Notes: generated by a model not told the origin, from the sequence alone. DNA of 64,000 nucleotides from Cycas panzhihuaensis (GCA_023213395.1 CM041465.1:8060001-8124000), one strand, 5' to 3'; shown: positions 10,883 through 24,200, numbered from the stretch's first letter. Numbers and translations: made by a program.

Positions 10883-11760
10883 CTAGTGAGATTCATGTGG
10901 TTGTTGCATGTATTTGGAGCATAAAGCAACAACATAAGAAATGCCAGGGCAGGTGTGTGTAAGATAAATTAGACTACCAATGAGTTGTCTATAAAGAGTT
11001 GAATCACATAATGGAGTTGAAAAATCAGTAGTTAGTTTAACTCCTGATTGTAAAGGATTAGATACAAGTTTAGTATTTTCCATGTTAAACCTCTAAAGTA
11101 AATTGAGAATATACTTAGGTTGGGATAGTGATATATTTGATTGATTTTGATAAATTTGTAAACCTAAAAAATAATGTAATAGACCTAAATCTATCATTTC
11201 AAATTTGTTCATTAAGGTTGATTTGAGATGATGAATATTATGGGTTGATGATCTAGTGATAATAATGTCATCAACATAAAGAATTAGAATGGTAAGATTT
11301 TCATCTTCACATTTAAAATAAAGATTTGGATCACTAATACATCTAGTGTATCCAATGTGGATTAAGTAACCATCGACTTTGGTATACCAAGCTCAAGGAG
11401 CTTGTTTTAAACCATAAATAGATTTTTAAAGTTTACAGACTAAATTAGGATTTTTAATGAATCTAGGTGGCTGTGACATGTAGATCTCTTCTTTGAGATT
11501 TCCATTCAAGAAAACACTCTTAACATCTATTTGGTGAATTTCCCAACCAAATTTGGCTGCAAGAGTAATGATTGTCTTGATTGTATTCATCTTTGCAATA
11601 GGAGTAAAGGTTTTATTATAGTCAATGCCATCTATTTTGGAAAATCCTTTGGCAACAAGGGGAGCTTTATATTTTTCCACTGCACCTGTTGAATTATATT
11701 TAGTTCTATAAACCTATTTACAGTTGACTACATTTTTTCTAAGTGGAAGTGGAACAAGAT
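10883..11760 (-). pseudogene. Copia-3 reverse transcriptase (broken)
   Basis: Open pieces include YKAPLVAKGFSKIDGIDYN, EIHQIDVKSVFLNGNLKEE (copia usually DVKTAFLNG) and YGLKQAP. They also include the catalytic LYVDDI with both Asp at 11268-11279, and LIGSLIYLTHTCPGISYVV at the C terminus. Stops fall between these blocks, for example after KQAP. The polymerase motif itself is intact. Confidence 0.87.
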
Positions 11761-12889
11761 CCCAGGTAGAATTTTTAATTAAGGCAGCAAATTCGGTCTG
11801 TATAGCATCTTGCCAAATAGGATTGTTGTTGGCTTGTTTAAAAGTTTTGGGATCATTGTTTTCCATTATTTTTTCCATTAAAGCAAAATTTGCATGAAGT
11901 TTTTGTGCATGTGTGTGCCTAGTATCAGTAGGATTGCCTACATTAGATCCAGCATCAGCAAGCGTTTTTGTTGCCCAAATTGGTTGCTTGTGAGTAACTG
12001 AATCTAAGGTTGTAGGTTGATTCGATGTGCTAGCTTGAAGAGAAGGATTTGTATCAGCCGGTTCTGATAAAATCTAATTTTGGACTTGAGTTGATAAAGA
12101 ATCTATGATTTCTGAATCAACTTGTTTTTCAGAATCGTCAACCAAACAAGTGTTGGTTAACAAGTCTTCAACAGGAAGTTCTACATAAGTAAATGTTGAA
12201 GTAGATCCTTCTTCATCAAATACTACATCATGTAAAATAGAAATATCATGTGTGACTAGATCTAAAAGTGTATAGGCTTTACTCTCTTCGCTGTAGCCAA
12301 CAAAGATGTATTTTTGACTTTTTTAATCTAACTTTTTACGTCTTTCGTGAGGAATATGCCCCTGTGCGATACTACCGAAGATTCGTAAGTGTTAGACAGA
12401 TGGTTTTCTTCCAAACCATTTTTGTTCTGGAGTGATATTTTGTAAACTTTTACTGGGTAAACAATTTAATAAGTAATTAGAGTAGTTAATTACTTATGTA
12501 CATAGTTTTAGACTGAGATTCTTTGCATGTAACATGCAACGAGTCATTTCAATAAGAGTATAGTTTTTGCATTCAACAACACTATTTTGTTAAGGCGTGT
12601 ATGCAACTGAATATTGGAATTTAATTCCACATGATTTGCAGAAAGAGATGAAATTTTTACTTAAATATTCCTTAGCATTATCAGATCGGAATATTTTGAT
12701 TCTTGAATTGGATTGATTTTCCACTAATGTTTTATATTTAATGAAAATGTCAAATACTTGACTGTGTGTTTTGAGCATATAAACCCAACATTTTCTTGAA
12801 GAATCATCAATGAATGTAATGAAATAATGAGATCCTGAGTATGATGGTATATGAAAAGGTCCACATATATTAGAGTGGACAAGTTCCAA
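11761..12889 (-). pseudogene. Copia-3 integrase (first catalytic Asp replaced by Asn)
   Basis: A 99-codon open stretch (12889-12590) contains VHSNICGPFHIPSYSGSHY and FITFIDDSSRKCWVYMLK, then RSDNAKEYLS. The first catalytic Asp, normally HSD/HTD before IxGP, is Asn, while the second Asp (SDN) and the Glu (VVECKN) are present. Downstream the C-terminal IFVGYSEESKAYTLLD block and an acidic and polar linker lead into reverse transcriptase. Stops interrupt the core after 12590. Confidence 0.85.
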
Positions 12890-13252
12890 TGGAGCAGTTG
12901 CTCGGTATTAAGTTTTGCATAGAAATGGATCCATGTGTCATTTGCCTGTTACACAGGCTTCATAAACACCATAAACAGTGTTTAATGGTGGTAAACCATG
13001 GACCATTTCATGCTTGATTAAATATTACAATTTGCCATAGCTAGTATGGCCAAATCCCACATGCTAAAGTTTACTGACGGAGTCAAATTTGGCAACGAAG
13101 GCACTAAATGATTTTGATTTATTATTTTGAAAACTAGTTATGCTATAGAGACCTGTGTTATGATCTATAGGTCCTCAAGCAATACGTTTGAATTAGTGTA
13201 ATGGATCTTTAATGACAAATTTATTTTTCCAGAATTTGATAATAAGGTCTTT
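12890..13252 (-). pseudogene. Copia-3 GAG-pre-integrase (broken)
   Basis: The minus strand reads HVGFGHTSYGKL, MVHGLPPLN and YEACVTGK, the worn remains of the His-His-Cys-Cys domain; the first Cys of the CxxC pair is Tyr. Stops are frequent. Confidence 0.65.
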
Positions 13253-13535
13253 CTAGCAAATTTGATATACCGAGAGAAGGTTTAGTAACAAACCAAGTAC
13301 GTAAAAAATGTCCTTGATTGAACCATCCTTTAGGGTAACATCACCAGATCCTTTAACTTTGAGTTGATTACCACTACTGAAAGAAATCTCTTCTTCAGAG
13401 TTCATTTCAAATTGATAGGTGGTTAAGTTTTTCTGGTATTCAGTCATATAATGGGACGCACCAGAGTCAAGCATCCATTGTGGTGGTTGGTTGGAATGAG
13501 CAACAAACGCAAAAGTTGTTGCTGCCAAAGAGCGA
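13253..13535 (-). pseudogene. Copia-3 aspartic protease (active site intact)
   Basis: A 91-codon open stretch contains WMLDSGASHYMTEY with an intact Asp-Ser-Gly-Ala-Ser site and a downstream GDVTLKDGSIKDIFYVLGL block, matching plant copia proteases. It is joined in the same direction to gag upstream. Confidence 0.87.
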
Positions 13536-14568
13536 TTATGAAATTGACAGTTTTGTGATCATGATTGTGAGTTCGATTGGAAATGGAATTAAGAATAGGA
13601 TTACAGTTTATTTTGCAATCCTTTGGAAGCTTTCCATGCTTCCAAAGCTATTCTACTTCTACAAACATCAATAGTATGGCCTCCTTTATGATAGTAGGCA
13701 CAACTAGTGTTCTGAGAAGAAGATGCATTATTTCTGTTAGAAATGAATTGATTGGAAGTATTCTAGTTTTTAGTTGGACCAGAATATTTAACATTATTAT
13801 GAGAATTAGATGGTGAACCTCGATGAGGTTTTTGGAATTTTTTATTGTTATTATGAAAGTTGTTATTCTGTTGTTTGTTTTTAAATTGTGGCTTAGTTTT
13901 AGAAAACAAAGCCTATGAATGATCTTTTATTGCACCTATTTTGATTAACATTGTTTGATGTTCAATCAACTGATTTGTTAGTTGATTGAATGTGATAGGT
14001 GGATTGCTAGCTTATTGTATGGCAGCTTGGTAAAGATTGACGTGTTTTGTTAATTTATTAACTGCAAGATGTACGAGCATGTCATCGTCTTTGACATGCA
14101 TAGTTATTTTTTCTATATCACCTTCTTTGGTTTTTTATTTAATGTAATTATCTAAATCTTTATTGATTGATTGAATTTTTGTCAAAAAATCCTTAACATT
14201 TATAAAGTCGTCAAAAGTCAGATTATACAATTGTTCTTCTAGGATTGCTACTTGATGTGTATCAACATTGTCGTATTTTTCTTCTAAGGTTTTCCAGACA
14301 GTGGCTAAGTCATCTTTTTCAGAAAACTGCCTACTGATTTATGGTGAGAGAGAATTTAATATGGTACCTAATGCGGCATCTGAGTTCATCAAATATACCA
14401 TAAGATTCTCATTGGCATCTGCTTTTGGTTTTTGGAATTCACATGTCACATATCATCATACTTTTTACTGTTTGAGCTGATGGGAATGTGATTCCTCTAG
14501 TCGGCATAGTTTGAGCTGGTTAATACTGGAATTGGAACACAGGTGACTGTCCCTGGCATTAATGCCAT
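13536..14568 (-). pseudogene. Copia-3 Gag (broken)
   Basis: Start ATG 14568-14566, MALMPGTVTCVPIPVLTSSNY. The central part reads TVWKTLEEKYDNVDTHQV and LPNLTFDD-like text, typical of copia Gag (UBN2 type). It is followed by an Asn/Gln/Lys-rich segment and a zinc knuckle CAYYHKGGHTIDVC at about 13665-13710, where the second Cys is Tyr. Several stops interrupt the frame. Confidence 0.78.
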
Positions 14569-15299
14569 ATTGGAAGTGTTGAGGTGTATTTGAAGATTAA
14601 AAAATTATGAAGGTGACTTGAAAAAATAATTACCTAATGAAAAATACTAATCTTCACAAAGACATCTTAATTTGTATTAATTGATTTTAAGATAAAAAGA
14701 TCATGTGTTTTTAAATAGAAATAAACAAACAACAATTTAAGCAGTTATTTTGAAAAAGTAGTTTTCTTTTAGAAACAAAATAGTCCTCTTTTTAGAAAAA
14801 AATCCCCTTTTAGAAAAATAAACTGTCCCCCTTAAAATAACAATTCCCTTTTAGACAAATTAAACAATTTTCCTTGACAAAGTAAGTGATTTTTTTTTTT
14901 TAAATAACTAGGTATTTTGTTTCCCTTTTTATAAACAAAAGTGTATAATGTTAAGGATTAAATTTGAATCTTATAGATTAAGTGTTAAAAGGAAATTAAA
15001 AGATGTAATGGTAAAAGATTAATTAGATTTACCTAGGATTAACTATATTTAAAAAAAATAGTTAAATTTAATCGTTAAAATATATTAAAGGATAATAATA
15101 ATAAGGAAATAAGGTTTATATATACCTTATAAGAAGAAAACTTAAGAGAGTAGGATTTTGTTTAAATATTAATAAAATATTTATATTAAAACAAAGGGGG
15201 TATTAGAGTTATTTTAGCAAGGTATTATAGGAGGGGTTTTAAAGTTTGTTTTAATAAAAAAGTTTAAGGGAAGGGAAGGTCAAAGTATGGAATATAATG

Positions 15300-15935
15300 T
15301 AGAGGGGGGGAGGCATTTGCTTTAAATCAAGGTATATAATGTGAGGGGGATTGATTTCAAATCAAAAAGGCAAAGGATAATGGGATGAACTTTAGTTTAA
15401 ATCAAGAAGGAGAAACTTTGATATTAATTCAAGGTAAAGTGGGGGGTATTAATTAAATCAAAGTGTAAAATTTAATAGGGAAGGGACTTTGATTTAAAAC
15501 AAAGTTAAAGTTAATGGAGGGAACTTTGTTTTAAATCAAAGTGTTAAATTTAACGGGGGGAAACTTTGATTTACATCAAAGTATTAAGATTAAAAGAAAG
15601 AGTTTTCGACTTTGATTCATTTGAATCAAAAAGAATTAAAAGGTATTTATAAAATTTAAGAAGAGGGGTGGATCTTTGATTGAAATCAAAGTATTAAGGT
15701 ATAATAGTTAACATCAAAGTTTGATTTAAATTAATAATAAAAGGTTTTATAAAGTTTAGGAAGGGGGGGGGGAACTTTGATTAAAATCAAAGTATAAGGT
15801 TTAAAAGATAAAGATTGATTTTAATTAAAAATCAAAGAGTATATAAGGTTTAGAAGGGGGAAGTTTTGATTTATTTTAATCAAAATATAAAAGGATTTTA
15901 TAAGGTTAAAAGGGGGGTGATTTATTTACATCAAA
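15300..15935. repeat. Palindromic repeat field, TTTGATTTAAATCAAA type
   Basis: About fourteen imperfect copies of a self-complementary core (consensus near ACTTTGATTTAAATCAAAGT), separated by G-rich spacers such as AAGGGGGGG, at 36-60-bp intervals. Clear copies lie near 15522, 15564, 15672, 15712 and 15774. Each could form a short hairpin. Confidence 0.85.
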
Positions 15936-16639
15936 AAAATAAATAAAATAAAAAAATAATAATCGGGTGCAGACCCGATGGTTTTATTTTAATTAAAACA
16001 CAAAGATGAAGTTTGATTCAATTTGGGGTCCGAGGGGGTAAAGGTAGAAACCCTACCTCATTTCCAATGGCAGCGAACTTTACTTGCAGGTTTTCAAGGA
16101 GGCGACGGTAATGAGGGCGAATTGCATCTGCAGGTCGACGGAGGCTTCATGCAGGCTTTGAGGGTTTCCTCAATGGCTCTGCATTGGATGAATGCAGGCT
16201 CTGGATTGCTCCTCATCTCCTCAACAGCTCCGCACTAGTTCTCTATTAAGTGCACCATGGTAGCTTCTTCGAGCAAGGATGGAGGCGAGGATGTCGCAGA
16301 GATAGAGAGGCAGGGCAACACCATGATCTTTTTCTTTTTGTTTGCCTGATTGCAGGTTTACTTTCCACGAGAGCATCTCCTCTTCAACTGCGTGAAAAGT
16401 GGCCGTTCTTTTGTGCTTCCTGGTTCTTTCTTTTGGCTCAAACCCTCTAGCTTCATGAGAAAGGCCCTATTTCACTGGAAGGATACATGCCATAGGGTTT
16501 TATACGTGAGGGTGGGTATGAAGTAACTGGTTCTCAATTTTCTCTTTTACTCAATTTTCTTATTCAAAAGAGGATGACTTGTTGATGATTGTAAGGCTTC
16601 CAGCCTAAAAAAAAACACATTAAATCTGAGATGTATATT

Positions 16640-16815
16640 GATCTGGGACACGGCTCTACCTTGATGGCAATTTTTGTATATAGCTCTGCCTTGATGGCAG
16701 TTTTTGTATAAGAATCTGATGTAAATAAAAAAATAGCTCTGCCTTAATGGCAGTTTTTATGTAAAAAACTAATGTATAGAAAAGGCTCTACCTTAATGGC
16801 AGTTTTTTTGTGTAA
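16640..16815. repeat. Four imperfect repeats in the Copia-3 leader
   Basis: The core GCTCTGCCTTGATGGCAGTT, followed by a T-run and GTATA-like end, occurs four times with small changes (near 16652, 16683, 16737 and 16783). The TGCCTTGATGGCA part is itself a near-palindrome. Confidence 0.85.
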
Positions 16816-16962
16816 AAAGATTGTAGTGTTTTGTATGAATGATCACTGTGGCCTATGTAAAAAAAAAAGGGTTTTATTGCTAGAAAAAAAAGATGAAAAT
16901 GTAATGGTTGGAAATGCATTAATGCAAAAAATTAATGGAACATATGGCGTACTCTGATACCA

Positions 16963-17402
16963 TGATGGAATAGGCATATGCACAACATCACATGATCACA
17001 TAATCAAGAAATCACAGGAAACATTTGACATTGCACATGCACACAGGATTGACAGGTGGAAAACCCCTTCTAGGGAAGAAAAACCACCTCCTAAAGTTTC
17101 TATTTTATTAATAAAAAATGTTGAACAGAAAACCATGTAATAAAACCACCTACAAACCAAACCAACCTTTGAAAAGGCATAAGGACAGCCCTCCTAGATT
17201 CCTGGAACTATCTCCATGAATCCAGGAGATGATTAAATACTAAGGAGGTTCGTTGAAATGCAGTTTCACAATTTCAATGACCTTCCACAAATTAAATAAA
17301 TAAACCTAAGTTAAAAACTTTACAATCACTTAAATTATATTTTTGACATGTGATTTAAATAATAACATTAAAATACATAAGTTTGCATTATACAATCTAA
17401 CA
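16963..17402 (-). repeat. Copia-3 5' LTR
   Basis: 440-bp partner of 9822-10261, followed by the TSD AGTTA at 17403-17407. Confidence 0.95.
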
Positions 17403-17407
17403 AGTTA

Positions 17408-18045
17408 CATATAGGTCATTTGTAAAAAATGTGAAAAGTGAAGAGTAAGGATTAGTGAGATAGTTTTGTAATATGAGACATTTATTGATTTGATATTTCT
17501 AAAATTATTGGAATCAATTTCTAATATTTGATAGTGAATACTTTCAATTATTGATCTCTGATTCATGCCTCATTATAATAGTATAGTATTAAAACATATT
17601 TACAGTGCATTATCAACTTTAACTTTTGATTATTATACTATCTATGATTGTTGTTAAGATTCATATATTTGACATGTAATTAAATATTACTTATTAGATG
17701 AGATATTTAGTCATTTAGGTAGATTTAACATGCATGTTGCAAAGACTTAATTGCAAGTACTTGAACATGAATATACAAGCTAGAAGAAACATGTTACATG
17801 CAAGTAAATAAACATGCAAACTGACATGCATACAAGCTAAAAGATCTCTATTCTTTATGATTATTATAGATTTATCTATATGCAATCCTATAAGAGTCAT
17901 ATGCAAGTAGGTAGAGAAACCTCAAAGTCAATGGGTTACCTATATCAATATACCTCCTATGCACAAACCTGTTGCCAAGGATTATTATTGAAGGCCAACT
18001 ATAAAATAAACCTTTGTTTTGAGCAGTGTTGAAAACTGATCTTTG
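17408..18045. other. Unassigned AT-rich DNA
   Basis: About 640 bp between Copia-3 and the microsatellite. Short open frames, such as a 63-codon minus ORF at 17715-17906 rich in Leu, Cys and His, have no recognisable domain. Probably old intergenic or LTR DNA. Confidence 0.5.
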
Positions 18046-19676
<1,631 letters not shown>

Positions 19677-19677
<1 letters not shown>

Positions 19678-21504
19678 CTAAAGCAAATGTTGCAAGGGTG
19701 TTTAACAATGTCATGAACAGGCATTGAAAGCTATGAAACTTTCATAAAAGGATTATTACAGTGATAAATTGTGGTGTTAATTATTAAAGTGACCACTACT
19801 AAAAGTCATCAAAGGTGATAAATTTCCATTAAAATCATTAGAGATAATGTGATAAACAACACTAAAACACTAAAAATTGATGAATAGATATTAAAATGAT
19901 GTATTTTAAAAAAAGAAATTATAGAAGAGACTCGTATTAAAAAGTGAATATTGAATAAGAAATATTCTAAATGATATATAGTTTAGTTTGCAAACTATAC
20001 AAAATAGAAAAGTATTATATATCTTAGTGTTGAGATTATGCGACCTATAAGACCACTTACGAGCAACTTATGAAATGCCTCAAAGACACAAAAACATGTT
20101 AAACAATCGATCAATGAGCAATTTAGATGCCATAACTACCATAGAGGGCCAGATGCAGTAAAGTAATGCACACAAAGATCAAACACCTATGCAATGAAGC
20201 ACAACACCATAAACAATGAGATGATGCATATAGAGGCAACAAATACATAACCCAAAGTTGAATGAGTCATCGCGCAATACACATATAGAGATCTAATCTA
20301 TTAAATTTCAAAGACATTGTGAAAAAACTAAAAAACACTATGTAAAGTAGGTATATATCAACACATAGTGCATTAACTCATCAGGCATCCAATAAAAACA
20401 AACACATAGAGAAGCTTGTAAATATGTAGAGGAGATGCACAGTGAAGAGGGCCATATAAGTAGATGAAGAAGCTTGGAATATTCATTATATAGAGGAACA
20501 AGGGTAAAAATCATTATGTGAAGGATACCAAATAGGTTGACCAAGCCTAAATAAAATCCCAAAGGAAGAAGATAGATCTTCTTTGCATACCCAATGATGC
20601 TTGATGCCATGAAGTCCTTCAATATGACTTATCAAAATAATTGTTAATAGTCTAACTATGTTATGACAGAGAAAATTTTAAAAAAATGACTTTGTTTATA
20701 TTAAATAACTAATTTTATGGAGCGGTCCATCTATCACTGATACCCTTTTGGAGAATATTTCAAAATAAACTTTGGTTAAAATATATTTTATTTTTTGTAA
20801 AGTTTATGTAATATTAAAGTAGATTGAAAAGTGATTTGAGTTCCATAAGTGAGCTCCTACTTGTTAACCGTTGGTCACATGGTCATCCAGGTGTTATGGC
20901 CATTTATGAACCATCAGGTATCTATTTTCTAAAATTAAATATACTATAGTGCTTAGTTTTTCAAGATCTTTGCTTTGACAGTGGTCACATGCTACACTTC
21001 TATATACATTCTTAGTGAAAAAGTATTTTTTGTGTTTTTTTAATGATATTTCGACTACTTGAGAATAGACCTAGGTAGAAAATAACCCATACCAATTAAC
21101 TACATATAGACTAAAGATTCTTATAGCTTTCTTTTATTTTTATGCTGATTTACTTACTTTTTAGTTGCCTTCCTTTTGTTGCTTTCTGGTTAAAATGGCT
21201 AATATAAGTTGTATATTAAAAAACATCATAGAAAAACTCATAAGTCCTAAAAATTACACTATTTGAAAACATCATATATTTAGTCTTTCCATCTAAATGA
21301 TTTTTGAAAATATGTAGATGAGTCAGTTAGGGATAAAGATGCTGATAAAATAACTACTTTTAAAAATAAACTGACAATTGATGCCACTTTTTTTTTTTTT
21401 TTAATTCGCATGAGGGGGATCTAGATGCACATATATACATATCTACTGACCTATACCCTACTCATAGTACTCAAGGGAACAACTTTCAGCATTTGCAGCC
21501 TCCA
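19677..21504. other. Unassigned AT-rich DNA
   Basis: No domain, LTR pair or RNA gene was recognised. A 94-codon minus ORF at 20338-20622 is hydrophobic but resembles nothing I know and lies in low-complexity CA/AAT-rich text. There is a T18 run near 21384. Confidence 0.5.
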
Positions 21505-21612
21505 GTTGAGTATGCCTGGAACCCACTATAATGGCCCCCAAGATTGATCTGCAGTTAAGCACCCAAGAATGGGAGTAGCTAGTTGTTAGACCATCCCTTT
21601 GGGAACTTTTAA
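21505..21612 (+). pseudogene. 5S rRNA-like sequence (degenerate)
   Basis: The segment contains AGTTAAGCACCCAAGAATGG followed by GAGTAGCTAGT and CATCCCTTTGGGAAC. This follows the order of plant 5S rRNA internal-promoter and 3' blocks (AGTTAAGC, then GAGAGTAGTACTAGGATGGG, then CTGGGAAGTCC). The 5' third matches poorly. It may be a 5S pseudogene or a 5S-derived short interspersed element; no tandem copy is present. Confidence 0.4.
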
Positions 21613-21699
21613 TATTTAATAGCAATCAAAGATGTAGATCACATTTGGTTTTCTTAACATGTCAAAAAGTGGTAGTGTCATCTTGCACATTAAGGGAGT

Positions 21700-22453
21700 T
21701 ATGACACTGGAGTAAATATAAGACATGGTGATGAAGTTGTTTGAGCATAAAGATGATGCAAACACTCTCAACCTACAAATTTAGCTATGCAACTTTTAAA
21801 TGACTAGGAATATAGTGGATCACATATGACATGTGAAATCTATTCAAGATCAATTAGTGAATATAAGCAAGATAATTCCTAATTTAGAAACCATCACCTA
21901 CATACTGAGAAGTTTACCACCTTAATATGAAATTTTCACATTGACATTAACCTAGGAAAACAAAGTATCCACTCTTATAATTAGTTCTTTAGAATCATTT
22001 ATTATGAAACATAAACAAGAGTTGATCTATATGCAAGGTGAATCATCTAAAACATTGTCATCTAAATCAAAATGCAAGGGGCCCTTTATTCCAAAGAAAA
22101 ATATGCCCCTTCGACCCGCAATTCAAAAAGACAAACCATGAACTTCAAAGGGATAATATAAGCCAAATTGTTAGCACTATAGAAAACTATACCACATCAA
22201 AAAGGACTATTAGGAATGATAATGTCAGTAGTGTTAATAATAATAATGACAATTATGACCACCTCCCCAATGTGATCACATTTCAAATATAGGAAAAAAA
22301 CATCTACTGAGATTTTAAAATAATTATTTATTACAACATACAAAATGGGTTGAAATGTATAGGATGTTTGGTTCATTGATTTTGGTGCATCATGATACAT
22401 GATTTATAAGAAATAAATCATAAGGTCACTATTAGGGACAACATTGATATAGA
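21700..22453 (+). pseudogene. Copia-4 gag/protease remnant
   Basis: The plus strand encodes a worn Gag C-terminal region with an Asn/Asp-rich run (open frame 22038-22292), a zinc-knuckle ghost, and then WFIDFGAS followed by a stop at 22369-22395. This is a copia protease site with Ser changed to Phe but Asp kept. It ends at 22453, where the Gypsy-2 LTR and a possible TSD (GGCCA, 22454-22458) begin. The other half would lie beyond Gypsy-2, outside the recognisable sequence. Confidence 0.5.
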
Positions 22454-22458
22454 GGCCA

Positions 22459-22844
22459 TGTTACGGTCCAATTCATAAAAGATCATACTAAATTGGTAAC
22501 AATAGAGTATAAAATGAAACTTTTATTAATATTATAGCACAAATTACATTCAAATTACAAGATAGCTCAATGGACACCAAAAGAAGACATATGTGAGTAC
22601 AATCTTTATAAGAGATAATGATCACATAAGACCCTTACTTTACAAATGTGAGGGTTTAAATAAATAAAAGTGATCATTAACTCTTAAGATCCTATTAGTG
22701 GGTATTACGGCCTTTGATCCTATTGATGGAGGTATGTAATCTATGTATACTTATTGATGATTGTCTTTAACCCTCAGCATTATAACTGTGTGGATACTTG
22801 CTTATGTGTTACACCTTAGAGGGTTATATAATAGGTCCCCCCTT
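22459..22844 (-). repeat. Gypsy-2 3' LTR and polypurine tract
   Basis: On the plus strand it runs from TGTTACGGTCC (22459) to TTATATAATA (22833), about 375 bp. The minus-strand purine run AAGGGGGGACC (22834-22844) lies just inside. The expected TG start has become TA. The partner 5' LTR is not in the window, so the outer edge is inferred. Confidence 0.65.
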
Positions 22845-24200
22845 GAGATGTTAAGTCCTTGGATTATGGAAGATACAAGTGTTGTTTAATGAAGTCATCA
22901 GATTCCTAGGTGGCTTCCTCTGGTGTACAGTCAGCCCACTGCACTAGACACTCATAAATGGTTTCATTCTAGAGATAGTAGTGTTAGTTATTTAGAATAT
23001 ATGGGGGAATTATAAGGATTTTTTTTTTTAAGAGTCAAAAGGGTCATTTAGAATGTGACTAACTTCCCTAGGTGTTTTTTCAGGTAAAAGACATGGAAGA
23101 CATTATGGATCTAGGTCTCAAAGGAAGGGTAAGGGCATAGGAAATTACATCAATGTGTTGAGTAACTTTATAGGGACCATAATATTGAGGACTTCACTTG
23201 TGGGACTTATGATGGTAGAGAGAATATTGCTTGTAAGGTTGGAGGCAAATAAATAGAGAGACTATTGCTTATAAGGTTGGAGGCAAAGAAATAGAGAGAC
23301 TATTGCTTATAAGGTTGGAGGCAAAGAAAAACTAAGTCACCAACTTTAAATAATCAATTAGAGTGGTGACAATATGTAAGTTACTTCGCACAAAGGGTGG
23401 GTTTTGTTTAAGGGTATGAAAATTTTTATCCATCTCCTATAATATTTGTTGTACCCTAGTAGTGTGGAAATTAGTGGCCAAGCTATGGTGGGATGGTAGG
23501 GGATATCCATAAAGATCCATGAAGGTAGTCATGTCGGTTATGAAATAATAGGAAGAATTGTACCAATATTCTACTAAGGCTAACTAAAAAGTCTATTAAC
23601 ATTGGTATTTTGAAGCAAAGCAATAGAGATATATTTCTAAGGTTTTGTTGAGGATTTTAGATTTCACACCTATTTAGAGGTGATAAGAGGAGCTCATATG
23701 GAGAGATGTTCTTGACATATGAAAGAGTTATTACCAAAATGAGCTCACAGATTTAGGATCTCTATCATATATGATGGTAGATGGTAAGCCATGCAAGGGA
23801 AAGATAAAGTGGATATAGAGTTCGACCAAGTAGGGGGATTTGTAAGTAATGTGGATAGAGAGGAAATGGGCATATTTAGTTAAGCAATCAATGATGACCC
23901 AAACAAGGTCATACCCAACTAATAGTAGGAAGCTCGTAATGAAATCCACGGCAATGTCTTGCCATTTGTCCTAAGGGATTTTTAGGGGTTGAAATAGGCT
24001 TAATTGGGCTTTAGTATCAACCTTATTATATTGGTAGGTATTGCATTTAAATACATAATAAAGGATGATAGATTTCATATGATGCTAATAAAAATTTGAT
24101 CGAATATGACGATAAATTTTGTTAAAGCTAAAGTGGCCTCCAAGGGGGGAGTTATGATATTTATCCATGATGTGGGTAATAAATGAGAAGGCAGTATGTA
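22845..24200 (-). pseudogene. Gypsy-2 integrase and chromodomain (broken)
   Basis: The open stretch 23949-23731 reads MDFITSFLLLVGYDLVWVII, TKYAHFLSIHITYKSP and LHGLPSTIIYDRDPKSVSSF, a chromovirus integrase core with both catalytic Asp residues. Near 22890-22950 the minus strand reads VQWADCTPEEAT, a stop, then ESDDFI, a chromodomain tail (usually W..EEATWE.E) with Trp turned into a stop. Chromodomains steer insertion to particular chromatin. A 38-bp sequence is triplicated inside at 23225-23330. Confidence 0.82.
23225..23330. repeat. 38-bp tandem triplication in Gypsy-2 integrase region
   Basis: The unit starting TATTGCTTATAAGGTTGGAG occurs at 23225, 23263 and 23301; the third copy is partial. 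The copies are almost identical, so the amplification is recent relative to the surrounding decay. Confidence 0.93.

Larger units (their letters stand above)
14569..16962 (-). other. Copia-3 long leader with primer-binding site
   Basis: A leader of almost 2.4 kb lies between gag and the 5' LTR, much longer than in Copia-1 or Copia-2. It holds an AT-rich part (14569-15290), a palindromic repeat field (15300-15935), a GC-richer block (16020-16460) and four copies of a 30-40-bp repeat (16640-16815). The primer site TGGTATCAGAGTACGCC (minus strand, 16946-16962) matches initiator-Met tRNA for the first 11 bases and touches the LTR. No convincing coding region is present. Confidence 0.8.
9822..17402 (-). 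mobile_element. Copia-3, full-length decayed Ty1/copia retrotransposon
   Basis: 440-bp LTRs at 9822-10261 and 16963-17402 start TGATGGAATAGG and end CAATCTAACA. They are bounded by a perfect TSD AGTTA (9817-9821 and 17403-17407). By hand the LTRs differ at about 16 positions (3.6%), the lowest of the pairs here. Minus-strand order is LTR, primer site, a 2.4-kb non-coding leader, gag, protease, GAG-pre-integrase, integrase, reverse transcriptase, RNase H, polypurine tract, LTR. All domains carry stops despite the moderate LTR divergence. Confidence 0.95.

Noticed and set aside
15300-15935. CRISPR-like array
   Set aside because: Repeats are short, palindromic and irregularly spaced inside a retrotransposon leader of a plant genome; no spacers of uniform length and no cas genes.
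16023-16450. Two plus-strand open frames as a host gene
   Set aside because: Short, no recognised domain, and inside the Copia-3 leader on the opposite strand. Kept only as a possible captured fragment.
20338-20622. Hydrophobic 94-codon minus-strand ORF as a membrane protein
   Set aside because: No family resemblance and it lies in low-complexity DNA; hydrophobicity follows from AT-rich codons.
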